A stretch of DNA of 57,398 bases from Chitinophagaceae bacterium. GTDB taxonomy: Bacteria > Bacteroidota > Bacteroidia > Chitinophagales > Chitinophagaceae. Positions 10,101-18,026 of the stretch are shown one piece after another. The position numbers were made by a program, and so were the translations under genes. Numbering within the stretch: position 1 is the first letter of the stretch; every line of letters starts with the position of its first letter. The notes under the pieces were generated by a model that was not told where the DNA came from, did not search any database, and worked only from the letters and a program-made list of their open reading frames with translations. The stretch lies in the NCBI GenBank assembly GCA_004322015.1, contig SCQT01000268.1, positions 1-57,398 of the forward strand. Direction: 5' to 3'.

Positions 10101-10465
10101 AAGTCTCACCGGGTAAATTCGTTAACAATACCTCGGTAGCTACCTATGACGGCGGAGATCCTTTCTGGACTAATTATTATGGCACCGGCATAGGATCGCC
10201 TTATGTAACCAGCGCCGCATTCTGGAAATTGAGAGAAGTTTCAATTGCATATCAGCTGCCGCTCAAATGGATGCAAAGAACTCATTTTATTAAAAGCGCA
10301 TCAGTCAGCCTCATAGGAAATGACCTTATCATGCTGAGGCCCAAGACTAACTATTGGACAGATCCTGAATTTGCAGAAAATAACGGCAATGCCACGGGCC
10401 GGACTTCTATTGGTGAAACGCCGCCAGCCCGCAATTATGGCTTTAACATTACCGTTCATTTTTAA
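7187..10465 (+). CDS. SusC/RagA TonB-linked outer membrane protein
   Basis: An intact 1,092-residue SusC paralogue. The ATG at 7187 (MKKLLLPIYILVAG) begins a normal signal peptide ending SAQA, so the upstream GTG at 7148 was rejected. Domains in order: carboxypeptidase-like regulatory domain (about 30-110), SusC signature LNELVVTAFGIKREARELGYA-like at about 110, plug (to about 235), then a 22-strand-type barrel ending in a Phe-terminated strand (FNITVHF). It imports an unknown ligand with TonB energy together with the SusD at 10486. It is closely related in architecture to the interrupted SusC at 1186, and a comparison of the two shows the first is missing only a sense codon at its amber site. 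Confidence 0.94.
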   Translation: MKKLLLPIYILVAGCLLMISFANSVSAQAHKISGKVTDSNGMGIPGITIQVKGTSAGTASDAQGLYELSAPSDATLIFSGIGYTSQNVISKGRSVINVTMQISHTQLNELVVTAFGIKREARELGYATATIDSKSLNQSKVYDLSTGLTGKVSGLQINLPNNGIDPQTRIVLRGNRSFLGNNQALIVINGIPMPDNYNLATLDPNDVKSVDVIKGAVGSALYGSRASNGVLLITTNTGVQGKPEIIVSNTTTFQSVAYLPKFQNEFTSYGGESIGRDLFGVTHVYMNPDGTPRYVPYENESYGPPFSGKGLVQLGGKVLVTNSNGSTTWDSLMVPDRPSPNSVKNFFQTGVTNQLNVSYSAGGDNSSFYMGVQHVTGTGIVPTTTKRRDNVTFNGTRKDGIFSAQYNVGYTYSKVDDVGPGYSQQFPLYEQILDNPPILNLAMFKDWRNNPFASPDGYVNAYNTNPWQEVDGSKINYYNNNLIGSFQLSLQPLSWLNLSDRVGATINNQVYKATQQAITFAEWAIQDPTGGGAWPSALQKFNGQDIDYTYTENIWHNDFLATLNHKFNDFSVNLILGASVSQSVLNNQQLSSTTLLVPGFYNISSGSGTPGFFQNKFEQRQYAYFEDLTLGWKDFLFLHLTNRDEWNSVLAPAHQHYEYPSANASFIFTDAIPSLHNSNILTYGKIFGGITRVANISLNSQGTYGAYQVQNVFNIGYASIFTTNAFPFGGLGGYSLSNVSLNPDVTPEKTISQEAGFNLGFWNDRINFNADYYHEVTSQQTLAAEVSHATGYDQKILNTGEMLNEGVELDLNYKVIQNASFTWNVAIHYAYNHNEVLSILPNNNSVQIGSFANDFLPLLDGGIFAQVGQPYPVIKVSDWQRDPQGKVIVDPVTGMPAVDHSLKIFGNTNPKNILGITTGFSYKTVSLNVVADYRGGYYIMNSLGRDLDFIGSDYHSVTNGRQRIIFPNSVIEVSPGKFVNNTSVATYDGGDPFWTNYYGTGIGSPYVTSAAFWKLREVSIAYQLPLKWMQRTHFIKSASVSLIGNDLIMLRPKTNYWTDPEFAENNGNATGRTSIGETPPARNYGFNITVHF

Positions 10466-10485
10466 TTTCTTTAAAATGCTATAAG

Positions 10486-12024
10486 ATGAAAAAGTTATCA
10501 TATCTACTAATCTCTCTCGCCACCTTGCTGCTTATGGGAAGTTGTGAAAAGGGATTTCTAAATGTAAATACAAACCCTAATTCACCTACTGCTGTCAATG
10601 CTGGAGTAGTGCTGTCTAACGATCTGTACCAAATGGCAAGCGCTTATAGTACCGGCCTTTCCCAATTCCTGGGCTTTTGGATGGGCTATTGGTCGCGCAG
10701 CGGTAATTATATACCTGACAATGCTACCGAAACCTATGAAATATCACCGGGGTATAGTTATAGCGAAACATTCTGGCAAACTATGTATCATATTAACCTG
10801 GACTTGAATTACGTGCAAAAGCAGGCAATAAAGGACAAGGATCCTTTTTTTGAAGGAGTTTCTAAAATACTGATGTCCTGTAATTACGCCCGGTTGGTGG
10901 ATGTATATAATGATATCCCTTATACACAAGCGTTGGATATCAGTAATATTTCACCCAAGTATGACGATGCTGCCACAGTCTATAAAGATTTATTTTCTCA
11001 GGTAGACAGCGGCATAGCACTTATTCAAACCGCTTCGGGATCTAATTATACCAGTACGCTGGCTGCGGATGCCCCTTTTGATATTATGTTTGGGGGAAAT
11101 ACCTCTGAATGGATGCAATTCGCCAATACACTGGAGCTGAAGATGCTGCTGAATCTTTCGCAGGATGCTTCTATGTCGTCATTCATTTCTTCGCAAATTG
11201 CCAAGATAACCGCTGACGGAGCCGGATTCATGATGGCAGGAACCAGCGCCCTGGTCAATCCCGGATATATTAATACCAATGGGAAGCAAAATCCTTTTTA
11301 TGGTTTTTACGGCTTTACTGCCACCGGGACACCTGCAGGGCAAAATGCTTATTTCCGCGCCAATAACTATGCAGTGACATTTTCTACTGTGACGAATGAT
11401 CCCAGATTATCGTTTTTCTTTGCACCCACCTCCTCCGCCTTTTCCAGTAATACGGATACTGTTTCAGGAAATAACCAGGGAGATCCTAATGCGCTTTCAA
11501 ATTCAAACACTTCCGGGTTTGGGCCTGGATTATTGGGAACAGCCACCTCCTCTACTCCTGTTTTACCGGATTTTGAAAGCCTGTTTCTGCAATCAGAAGC
11601 CGCCTTGCGTGGTTGGATACCGGGAGATCCACAACAATTCTACCAACAGGCAATAGCACAGTCATTCGCCTATGAAGGAGTGTCCGGTAACGACAGTGCC
11701 AATGCTGCGACCTATTACTCGCAAAATATGAAAGATGTGGAATGGCCATCGGGCGGAACCTTCAATGATAAATTAGAAACTATCATTAAACAGAAATGGG
11801 TAGCTTTAGACGGAGTGGATATCCTGGAAGCGTGGAATGATTACAGGAGGTTGGATCTTCCGGCAGATGTTCCACTTTCTTCCAATCCGCATTTAACCAT
11901 GAAGCAGATCCCGGTAAGATTGTTATATCCGCAAACAGAAATAGACCGTAATCCAAATAATGTACCCGCAGGAGGAAAAGGCACGAATGCACAATTCACT
12001 GGTAAGATATTCTGGATGCCATAA
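10486..12024 (+). CDS. SusD/RagB-family outer membrane lipoprotein
   Basis: A 512-residue SusD_2-type lipoprotein with lipobox MGSC (Cys about 20) and the mature N-terminus EKGFLNVNTNPNSP. The C-terminal block contains KQIPVRLLYPQTE and ends GKIFWMP, matching the same blocks in the first cassette (LPVRLPYAESEF and RLFWEQ), so the two SusDs are paralogues. It starts 20 nt after its SusC and is expected to form the lid of that transporter on the cell surface. Confidence 0.93.
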   Translation: MKKLSYLLISLATLLLMGSCEKGFLNVNTNPNSPTAVNAGVVLSNDLYQMASAYSTGLSQFLGFWMGYWSRSGNYIPDNATETYEISPGYSYSETFWQTMYHINLDLNYVQKQAIKDKDPFFEGVSKILMSCNYARLVDVYNDIPYTQALDISNISPKYDDAATVYKDLFSQVDSGIALIQTASGSNYTSTLAADAPFDIMFGGNTSEWMQFANTLELKMLLNLSQDASMSSFISSQIAKITADGAGFMMAGTSALVNPGYINTNGKQNPFYGFYGFTATGTPAGQNAYFRANNYAVTFSTVTNDPRLSFFFAPTSSAFSSNTDTVSGNNQGDPNALSNSNTSGFGPGLLGTATSSTPVLPDFESLFLQSEAALRGWIPGDPQQFYQQAIAQSFAYEGVSGNDSANAATYYSQNMKDVEWPSGGTFNDKLETIIKQKWVALDGVDILEAWNDYRRLDLPADVPLSSNPHLTMKQIPVRLLYPQTEIDRNPNNVPAGGKGTNAQFTGKIFWMP

Positions 12025-12051
12025 TTATTAAATTTTAAATCAGCAATATTT

Positions 12052-12675
12052 ATGAAACACATTAAGAACTGTATCAATCAATATAAGATTATTTCAACGG
12101 CAGCTATTACGATAATTTGCTTATTTTTATTATCCTCTTGCCTGAAGGATACAAGAGAAAATTTATCGGTAAGTCCCCCGCTGGTAGGCTTTCTTTTTCC
12201 TAATCCTAATTTTTATCCCGTTCAGGGTGGGTATTTGGTATCTGCCCCTTTGAGTTATTCGGGTTCGCCGCAGACAGTAGTTTATGACAGCACCATGGCT
12301 TATCCCTCGGGTAGCAATTCGCCGTTGGAAATAGAGTTATCTTACACCAGCTTTCCAAAACCCTTCAAAGGACCGGTAACGGTGACAGTGGGAGTGGACT
12401 CTACGGAAATAGCCGCCATTAATGCGGCGGATGGCACTAGTTTCAGGATGTTACCTGCAGGGTCTTATACATTACCTAATAACGGTATGGTAACTATTGA
12501 ACCGGTGGTTCCCGGGAATTATCCGGTAGCAGTAGTCTATCCCCAGGTAACCACTTCGATGCTGGATACCGCCCAACAATATTTACTTCCGTTGAAAATT
12601 ATGTCTGTTCAACAAAGTGGCATTGTAATCGCCTCCAATTTAAATGAAGCAGCCATGCAGATTGTGGTGAAGTAA
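12052..12675 (+). CDS. DUF1735 (BT_3987-like) lipoprotein, short form
   Basis: A 207-residue lipoprotein with a long N-terminal region before the lipobox LSSC (Cys about 30). It contains the DUF1735 beta domain with FKGPVTVTVGVD, an IAAINAADGTSF segment, SYTLPNNGMVTIEP, and a final LPLKIMSVQQSGIVIASNLN strand. It lacks the second C-terminal domain present in the 290-residue homologue of the first trio. It is last in the second operon, 27 nt after susD, and is followed by a terminator. Confidence 0.78.
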   Translation: MKHIKNCINQYKIISTAAITIICLFLLSSCLKDTRENLSVSPPLVGFLFPNPNFYPVQGGYLVSAPLSYSGSPQTVVYDSTMAYPSGSNSPLEIELSYTSFPKPFKGPVTVTVGVDSTEIAAINAADGTSFRMLPAGSYTLPNNGMVTIEPVVPGNYPVAVVYPQVTTSMLDTAQQYLLPLKIMSVQQSGIVIASNLNEAAMQIVVK

Positions 12676-13047
12676 TGACTCATTCAGGAGATTCATTTTT
12701 ACCATACAAGAAAGGGTCTTTGGTTAAAAAGGGGGGAGGAGTCCTCCCTTTTTTAGGTTTCTTGTTCTTACAAAACAGATTGAATCCTGGATTGAGTATG
12801 GCTGTTTAAGCATTTGAATTTGCGACTACACAAGAATTCAGAGCTTCTGATTCACCGCAAAATAAAGAGGAGATATTTTTGAAATACATGGAAACATAGA
12901 ATACACATAAGTCACACGGAAAGACTATTGGAAGCCTGCCTGTACAATGTGATTGGATCGTAAAGAATACCTTGAAAAATATTTGACCATATTATCATTG
13001 TTAATCAATCACTTACAGACGCACTATAAAAATTTCTTATAAAAAAC
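12676..13047 (+). other. Intergenic region after the SusCD block
   Basis: Apart from the terminator at 12726-12754 this stretch of about 370 bp shows no coding potential, tRNA or clear regulatory element. It contains loosely repeated AT-rich text such as GAAATACATGGAAACATAGA, typical of non-coding spacers. The rplM promoter begins at its right edge. Confidence 0.5.
12726..12754 (+). terminator. Rho-independent terminator of the second SusCD trio
   Basis: AAAAAGGGGGGAGG (12726-12739) pairs with CCTCCCTTTTTT (12743-12754) using a few G.U pairs, with an AGT loop and a T-tract, 50 nt after the DUF1735 stop. The upstream bases TTTGGTT match those before the terminator at 1034-1061. Confidence 0.8.
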
Positions 13048-13078
13048 TTTGTCGGAAAGGGACTTCTCCCTACTTTTG
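13048..13078 (+). promoter_or_regulatory. Sigma-A promoter of the rplM-rpsI-rpsB-tsf operon
   Basis: TTTG at 13048-13051, then exactly 19 bp, then TACTTTTG at 13071-13078: a textbook Bacteroidota vegetative promoter. Transcription should begin about 13085, giving a 5' leader of roughly 37 nt before rplM. Confidence 0.85.
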
Positions 13079-13121
13079 CACTCCTTTAAAAATCGTATAA
13101 ACGCTTTTTACTTTTTGAATA

Positions 13122-13574
13122 ATGAACACATTAAGCTTTAAAACGCAATCGGCTAATGCAGCCACCGTAAAGCATGACTGGTATGTGGTAGATGCTACCA
13201 ATAAAACACTTGGCCGGATTAGCGCAGACATAGCCGCTGTGCTGAGGGGTAAAAACAAGCCTTATTTTACGCCTCATGTGGACTGTGGAGATTATGTCGT
13301 TGTGATCAATGCGGATAAAGTAATATTAACCGGTAATAAGCCTCAGAACAAGCAGTACATTACCTTCTCCGGGTATCCGGGAGGGCAGAAAAAAGAAATC
13401 GCCAAAAATTTATTGGCTCGTCGCCCGGAAGCGGTCATTGAACGCGCTGTAAAAGGGATGTTACCTAAAAACCGGTTGGGTCGCCAGTTGTTTAAAAAAT
13501 TATTTGTGTATGCCGGTTCCGAACACCCTCATACCGCACAGAAACCTCTGCCATTCACTTTTAATTCAAAATAA
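13122..13574 (+). CDS. rplM: 50S ribosomal protein L13
   Basis: A 150-residue L13 of the large ribosomal subunit, which binds 23S rRNA early in assembly. The family core is clear: [16 protein letters not shown] near the start, [24 protein letters not shown], then a [10 protein letters not shown] motif and a final [13 protein letters not shown]. Length is normal for Bacteroidota. It is the first gene of an operon driven by the promoter at 13048-13078, and is followed 3 nt later by rpsI, the standard L13-S9 pair. Confidence 0.97.
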   Translation: MNTLSFKTQSANAATVKHDWYVVDATNKTLGRISADIAAVLRGKNKPYFTPHVDCGDYVVVINADKVILTGNKPQNKQYITFSGYPGGQKKEIAKNLLARRPEAVIERAVKGMLPKNRLGRQLFKKLFVYAGSEHPHTAQKPLPFTFNSK

Positions 13575-13577
13575 TAC

Positions 13578-13967
13578 ATGGAAAAACAAAATAATACTAT
13601 CGGTCGCCGTAAAGAAGCAGTAGCCCGTGTATTTATCAGTAAAGGTTCCGGTAAGATCATTGTCAACGGGAAAGATCATAAAACTTATTTTCCGCTGAAT
13701 TACCTGCAGAACCAGGTAGAGCTTCCTTTAAAAACCATTGAAGCCACCGGAAACTTTGACGTGGCGATAACGGTTAAAGGCGGAGGCATTAAGGGACAGG
13801 CTGAAGCTGCCAAGCTGGGCATTGCGCGCGGATTATGCGATATCAATGCGGAATGGCGACCTGCTTTAAAACATGCAGGATTACTGATGCGTGATTCCAG
13901 GGCAGTGGAACGCAAAAAGCCCGGACAGAAAAAAGCTCGTAAAAATTTTCAATTCTCCAAACGTTAA
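13578..13967 (+). CDS. rpsI: 30S ribosomal protein S9
   Basis: A 129-residue S9 of the small subunit; its basic C-terminal tail reaches the P-site tRNA. Seen: IGRRKEAVARVFIS at the start, the GGGIKGQAEAAKLGIARGL helix, LLMRDSRAVERKKPG and the tail KKARKNFQFSKR ending in the universally conserved KR. It starts 3 nt after rplM and is followed 7 nt later by rpsB. Confidence 0.97.
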   Translation: MEKQNNTIGRRKEAVARVFISKGSGKIIVNGKDHKTYFPLNYLQNQVELPLKTIEATGNFDVAITVKGGGIKGQAEAAKLGIARGLCDINAEWRPALKHAGLLMRDSRAVERKKPGQKKARKNFQFSKR

Positions 13968-13974
13968 TTTATAT

Positions 13975-14868
13975 ATGGAAGATACAAAAACTTCTTTGCA
14001 ACAGCAGCTTTTAGAAGCAGGCGTACATTTCGGACATCTGAAAAAGAAATGGAATCCCAAAATGCTGCCTTATATCTTTGCCGAAAAAAAAGGCATTCAT
14101 ATTATTGATCTGAACAAGACCGCAGAATCTCTTGATGAAGCTGCTGCCGCACTGAAATCTATTGCACGCAGCGGGAAAAAGATCATGTTTGTGGCCACTA
14201 AAAAACAAGCTAAGGAAATAGTGGCGGAAGCAGCGCGCAAAGTGAATATGCCATACGTTACCGAACGCTGGCTGGGTGGCATGCTCACTAATTTTGCCAC
14301 TATCCGGAAAAGCGTAAAGAAAATGCAGAGTATTGAAAAAATGCTGAATGACGGAACGCTGGAAAACATCACCAAAAAAGAAAGGTTGACCTTGCAGCGC
14401 GATAAAGATAAGATGGAAAAAGTGTTGGGCGGTATTTCCCAGTTAGCCCGTATCCCGGCCGCTTTGTTCATTGTGGATATTACCAATGAGTATATTGCGT
14501 TGGCGGAAGCACGTAAATTAAATGTGATTACTTTCGGTATGGTGGACACCAATTCGGATCCTACTAAATTGGATTTTCCCATACCGGCCAATGACGACGC
14601 CACCAAGTCCATTGCCATCATTACCAGTTATATTGCAGCGGCTATTGCAGATGGATTGCAGGAACGCGCCCTGGATAAGGAGCAGGAAGTAACAGATGAG
14701 GATGAAGAAAAGGAAAAGAAAATCAGAAGACTGGAAGCAGATGCAGATGAAGAAGGCCACAGAGGCTCTCGCCGGAGAACTAAGGATACAGGTCATAATG
14801 GATTACCGAAACGTCGCACTGCTACACCGGGGCATGGAGGAAGAAGGCCTCAGCAAAAACATCCTTAA
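13975..14868 (+). CDS. rpsB: 30S ribosomal protein S2
   Basis: A 297-residue S2. The start is the ATG at 13975 (MEDTKTSLQQQLLEAGVHFG); an upstream in-frame ATG at 13891 lies inside rpsI and was rejected. The core is typical: GHLKKKWNPKMLPYIF, RWLGGMLTNFATIRKS, and PDALFIVDI-like AALFIVDI. The S2 fold ends near residue 232, and a charged tail of about 65 residues follows (acidic EDEEKEKK, then GHRGSRRRTKD and PGHGGRRPQQ). Acidic or basic S2 tails occur in Bacteroidota, but the abrupt switch from acidic to basic Gly/Arg makes a frameshift in the tail worth excluding. Confidence 0.95.
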   Translation: MEDTKTSLQQQLLEAGVHFGHLKKKWNPKMLPYIFAEKKGIHIIDLNKTAESLDEAAAALKSIARSGKKIMFVATKKQAKEIVAEAARKVNMPYVTERWLGGMLTNFATIRKSVKKMQSIEKMLNDGTLENITKKERLTLQRDKDKMEKVLGGISQLARIPAALFIVDITNEYIALAEARKLNVITFGMVDTNSDPTKLDFPIPANDDATKSIAIITSYIAAAIADGLQERALDKEQEVTDEDEEKEKKIRRLEADADEEGHRGSRRRTKDTGHNGLPKRRTATPGHGGRRPQQKHP

Positions 14869-14913
14869 GAGCTTTAATTAATAAATCAAAATCTTTTAGT
14901 TTATAATATAATC

Positions 14914-15738
14914 ATGGCAACAGTTACAGCAGCGGAAGTAAATGAATTACGCAGTCGTACAGGCGCCGGTATGATGGATTGCCGCAAAGCACTCATTGAA
15001 AGCAATGGCGATTTTGAGAAAGCAATAGATTATCTCCGGAAAAAAGGCCAGAAAGTGGCAGCTAAGCGTTCTGACAGAGAAACTAAGGAAGGCGTGGTGA
15101 TCGCTCAGGTATCTGATGATAAGAAAAGAGGAGTAGTGATATGCCTGAGTTGTGAAACGGATTTTGTGGCGAGGAACGAAGAATTTACAGGCTTTGCACA
15201 ATCCGTGGCAAAGTTAGCTTTAGATCACTCCATTGCTTCTATAGAAGACCTGAACAATGAAAAAGTGAACGGCGAAATTGTTTCAGATAAAATTAATGAT
15301 TTGATTGGAAAGATCGGCGAGAAAATTACTTTAAGCAGATATGAAAAAATAGAGGCTGCATACATTGTATCCTATACTCACGGCAATTACCGGATGGGTG
15401 TATTGGTGGGTTATTCAAAGACGATAGAAGAATCTGCCGCCAGAGATGTGGCTATGCAGATCGCCGCCATGAATCCTATTGCGGTTGATGAAAACAGCGT
15501 CCCCGGGGATGTCATCGCAAGAGAAAAAGAAATCGCCGTGGAGCAGGTGAAAGCAGAAGGTAAGCCTGCTGAAATGGCTGAAAAGATTGCGATGGGCAAA
15601 GTCAATAAATTCTTCAAAGAACAAACCTTATTGGCTCAGCCATTTGTAAAAGATAACAAACTTTCCGTAGCTGCTTACCTGAAGTCCATAGATCCGGATG
15701 TAAAAGTTACCGGGTTCAGACGGGTGGCTTTAGGGTAA
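14914..15738 (+). CDS. tsf: Elongation factor Ts
   Basis: A 274-residue guanine-nucleotide exchange factor for EF-Tu. The N-terminal UBA-like domain has ELRSRTGAGMMDCRKAL, followed by the core with LSCETDFVARNEEF (the TDFV motif that contacts EF-Tu) and the dimerisation region with DVAMQIAAMNP. It follows rpsB by 45 nt as in most bacteria and is closed by a terminator 16 nt after its stop. Confidence 0.97.
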   Translation: MATVTAAEVNELRSRTGAGMMDCRKALIESNGDFEKAIDYLRKKGQKVAAKRSDRETKEGVVIAQVSDDKKRGVVICLSCETDFVARNEEFTGFAQSVAKLALDHSIASIEDLNNEKVNGEIVSDKINDLIGKIGEKITLSRYEKIEAAYIVSYTHGNYRMGVLVGYSKTIEESAARDVAMQIAAMNPIAVDENSVPGDVIAREKEIAVEQVKAEGKPAEMAEKIAMGKVNKFFKEQTLLAQPFVKDNKLSVAAYLKSIDPDVKVTGFRRVALG

Positions 15739-15754
15739 AAAAGAGAATGAATAA

Positions 15755-15781
15755 GAGGAGCGTTGATCGCTCCTTTTTTTT
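15755..15781 (+). terminator. Rho-independent terminator after tsf
   Basis: GGAGCG (15757-15762), loop TTGAT, CGCTCC (15768-15773), then eight T. This ends the rplM-tsf operon. Confidence 0.88.
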
Positions 15782-15824
15782 GAGTTATATTATTGAGGAA
15801 TGTACGATTACCTTATGTTTTGTT

Positions 15825-16013
15825 ATGAAGGAATATGTAAATAATACAATCACCGGGCAGTCACCCGCTTCATCGGAATATCCGGTAAGTAGGATTCCTT
15901 CGAAGCATCCGGGATTGAAGCGATTGTTTCGAAATGTCCTGCGATTTTTATTCAGGATCATCTTTTATCCTTTATGCGGCATCAAATCACCGGATAATAA
16001 AAAGATTGTTTAA
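15825..16013 (+). CDS. Doubtful small ORF upstream of pyrH
   Basis: A possible 62-residue ORF (starting MKEYVNNT) lies between the tsf terminator and pyrH; a longer reading from 15747 would begin inside the terminator and is unlikely. It has a basic, aromatic-rich C-terminal half ([20 protein letters not shown]) that could be a membrane-associated helix. It has no recognisable domain and no clear ribosome binding site. It may equally be non-coding leader DNA of pyrH. Confidence 0.25.
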   Translation: MKEYVNNTITGQSPASSEYPVSRIPSKHPGLKRLFRNVLRFLFRIIFYPLCGIKSPDNKKIV

Positions 16014-16026
16014 TTTCACCTCTGAT

Positions 16027-16749
16027 ATGTTACCAAAATATACACGCGTTTTGCTGAAGCTCAGCGGAGAATCCCTGATGGGAGAAAAAAACTTTGGTAT
16101 TGATCCCGCTATGATTGCACAATATGCCAGAGATATTAAAGAAATAACGGAGTTGGGTGTGCAGGTGGCTATTGTGATAGGAGGGGGTAACATTTATCGT
16201 GGCATGGATGAAAAAGAAACGGGTATCGAACGCGCTACAGGCGATTATATGGGTATGCTGGCGACAGTAATTAATGGTATGGCTTTACAAAGCGGACTGG
16301 AAAAAGCGGGTTTATTTACCCGTCTGCAATCTGCCATCAAGATGGAGCAAATTGCCGAACCGTATATCCGGCGCCGTGCTATCAGACATTTAGAAAAAGG
16401 CAGGGTAGTTATCTTCGGAGCCGGCACAGGCAACCCTTATTTTACCACCGATACGGCAGCTTCCCTCCGCGCTGTTGAAATTGAAGCAGATGTTATCCTG
16501 AAGGGTACCCGGGTGGATGGCGTTTATACTGCCGATCCCGAAAAAGATAAAAATGCAAAAAAGTATAATATCCTTTCTTTTGATGAAGCTTATCGCAACA
16601 ACCTCAGTGTAATGGATATGACCGCCTTCACGCTTTGCCAGGAGAATAATCTCCCCATCATTGTTTTTGATATGAATATTCCGGGAAATTTATTAAAAGT
16701 GGTAAATGGAGAAAAAGTTGGCACCCTGGTTACCGCTTCAGTAGATTGA
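16027..16749 (+). CDS. pyrH: Uridylate kinase (UMP kinase)
   Basis: A 240-residue hexameric UMP kinase of the amino-acid-kinase fold, converting UMP and ATP to UDP and ADP in pyrimidine synthesis. Motifs: [15 protein letters not shown] at the N-terminus, [10 protein letters not shown] (phosphate binding), [33 protein letters not shown] and [13 protein letters not shown]. The ATG at 16027 gives the family's N-terminus; the longer in-frame opening from 15934 was rejected. It follows the translation operon, the usual rpsB-tsf-pyrH order, but behind a terminator and about 290 bp away. Confidence 0.96.
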   Translation: MLPKYTRVLLKLSGESLMGEKNFGIDPAMIAQYARDIKEITELGVQVAIVIGGGNIYRGMDEKETGIERATGDYMGMLATVINGMALQSGLEKAGLFTRLQSAIKMEQIAEPYIRRRAIRHLEKGRVVIFGAGTGNPYFTTDTAASLRAVEIEADVILKGTRVDGVYTADPEKDKNAKKYNILSFDEAYRNNLSVMDMTAFTLCQENNLPIIVFDMNIPGNLLKVVNGEKVGTLVTASVD

Positions 16750-16768
16750 CCTGCTGTGTTTCTTCTTA

Positions 16769-16797
16769 TTGTTTGAATCTACTAATCGCTATCTTTG
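16769..16797 (+). promoter_or_regulatory. Promoter of pheS
   Basis: TTG at 16769-16771, 18 bp spacer, TATCTTTG at 16790-16797 (exact TAnnTTTG). The pheS ATG lies only 7 nt after the -7 box, so the transcript would be leaderless or nearly so. Confidence 0.65.
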
Positions 16798-16803
16798 TGT
16801 ATT

Positions 16804-17832
16804 ATGGAAGGGACTCTAAAGCAGATACAAGCCTATGCAAAGGAAATTAATGCCTTTCTTCCCAAAGACGAGCAGGAATTGGAAGGATTCCGGATACGTT
16901 TCCTCGGAACCAAAGGAGTTGTAAAATCTTTTTTCGGAGAAATGAAAAACGTGCCGGCAGAGGGGAAAAAATCTTTCGGACAAACGCTGAATGATTTTAA
17001 AAAGCTGGCTGAAGAAAAGTATGAATCTGCCAAAGCGGCTTTGAATGGTACGAAAGAGGAATCTTCACACGCTATAGACCTGACGCTCCCCGCAGAGCCG
17101 CATCGTTTGGGAGCACATCATCCGGTCAGTGTAGTGCGTAAGCAAATTACGGATATTTTTTCCCATCTGGGTTTTGTCATTGCCGAAGGGCCGGAAATAG
17201 AAGATGACTGGCATAATTTTACCGCTTTAAATATGCCTCCGGATCATCCTGCGCGGGACATGCAGGATACTTTTTACATTTCACGCAATCCCGAGTGGGT
17301 GCTTCGTACACATACTTCTTCCGTGCAGGTTCGCGTAATGGAACAAGGGAAATTGCCCATTCGTATAATTTGCCCCGGAAGGGTTTTTCGCAATGAAACG
17401 ATTTCTGCCCGCGCACATTGTTTCTTTCATCAGGTAGAGGGATTGTATATTGATGAAGATGTTTCCTTTGCAGATCTGAAACAGACACTTTATTTTTTTG
17501 TAAAAGAAATGTTTGGCGAAAACACTGGCATCCGCTTCAGACCTTCCTTTTTTCCTTTTACAGAACCCAGCGCTGAAATGGATATCAGTTGTCTCATTTG
17601 TGGCGGCAAAGGCTGTGCAGTCTGCAAGCATACCGGATGGGTAGAGATATTAGGATGTGGGATGGTACATCCGAATGTGTTGGAAAATTGCAGGATTGAC
17701 AGTAAGAAATACACAGGATTTGCTTTCGGCATGGGAATAGAACGTATTGCCATGTTAAAATATCAGATAAAAGACCTGCGTTTGTTTTCAGAAAATGATA
17801 TCCGCTTTCTGGAACAATTTACAGGAGCCTGA
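16804..17832 (+). CDS. pheS: Phenylalanyl-tRNA synthetase alpha subunit
   Basis: A 342-residue class II synthetase catalytic subunit that charges tRNA-Phe, working as an alpha2-beta2 complex with PheT (not in this window). It has an N-terminal coiled coil (about 1-85), then HHPVSVVRKQITDIF, the class II motif 2 region (FRNETISARAHCFFHQVEGLYID), and motif 3 in the C-terminal FAFGMGIERIAML. The Cys-rich segment CLICGGKGCAVCKHTGW (two CxxC-like pairs) is a feature of many Bacteroidota PheS proteins. The ATG at 16804 is preferred to a TTG three codons earlier. Confidence 0.96.
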   Translation: MEGTLKQIQAYAKEINAFLPKDEQELEGFRIRFLGTKGVVKSFFGEMKNVPAEGKKSFGQTLNDFKKLAEEKYESAKAALNGTKEESSHAIDLTLPAEPHRLGAHHPVSVVRKQITDIFSHLGFVIAEGPEIEDDWHNFTALNMPPDHPARDMQDTFYISRNPEWVLRTHTSSVQVRVMEQGKLPIRIICPGRVFRNETISARAHCFFHQVEGLYIDEDVSFADLKQTLYFFVKEMFGENTGIRFRPSFFPFTEPSAEMDISCLICGGKGCAVCKHTGWVEILGCGMVHPNVLENCRIDSKKYTGFAFGMGIERIAMLKYQIKDLRLFSENDIRFLEQFTGA

Positions 17833-18026
17833 GATGGGGAAATTTCAAACTGTAAAACACAAACTACAAACAAATTACAAATCCGAATTCTCAATTTTCC
17901 GAACTTGTTCCAGGCAGATACTTCCTGAGTGCCGTCAGGCAGGCTTGATATTTTTGAATTGATTATTGGCGCTTATTTGTTATTTGGGATTTATTATTTG
18001 AAGGTTTATCTTCCTATCTTTACTTT

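Noticed and set aside
13891-13974. Longer N-terminus for rpsB from 13891
   Set aside because: It lies in the end of rpsI in another frame and the ATG at 13975 gives the family's conserved N-terminus.
14696-14881. Separate small ORF overlapping the rpsB tail
   Set aside because: Low-complexity charged sequence in another frame of a known gene; it is recorded only as a reason to check the tail for a frameshift.
15747-16013. 88-residue ORF between tsf and pyrH read from 15747
   Set aside because: Its start lies inside the tsf terminator, and there is no domain; only a shorter reading from 15825 is kept, with low confidence.
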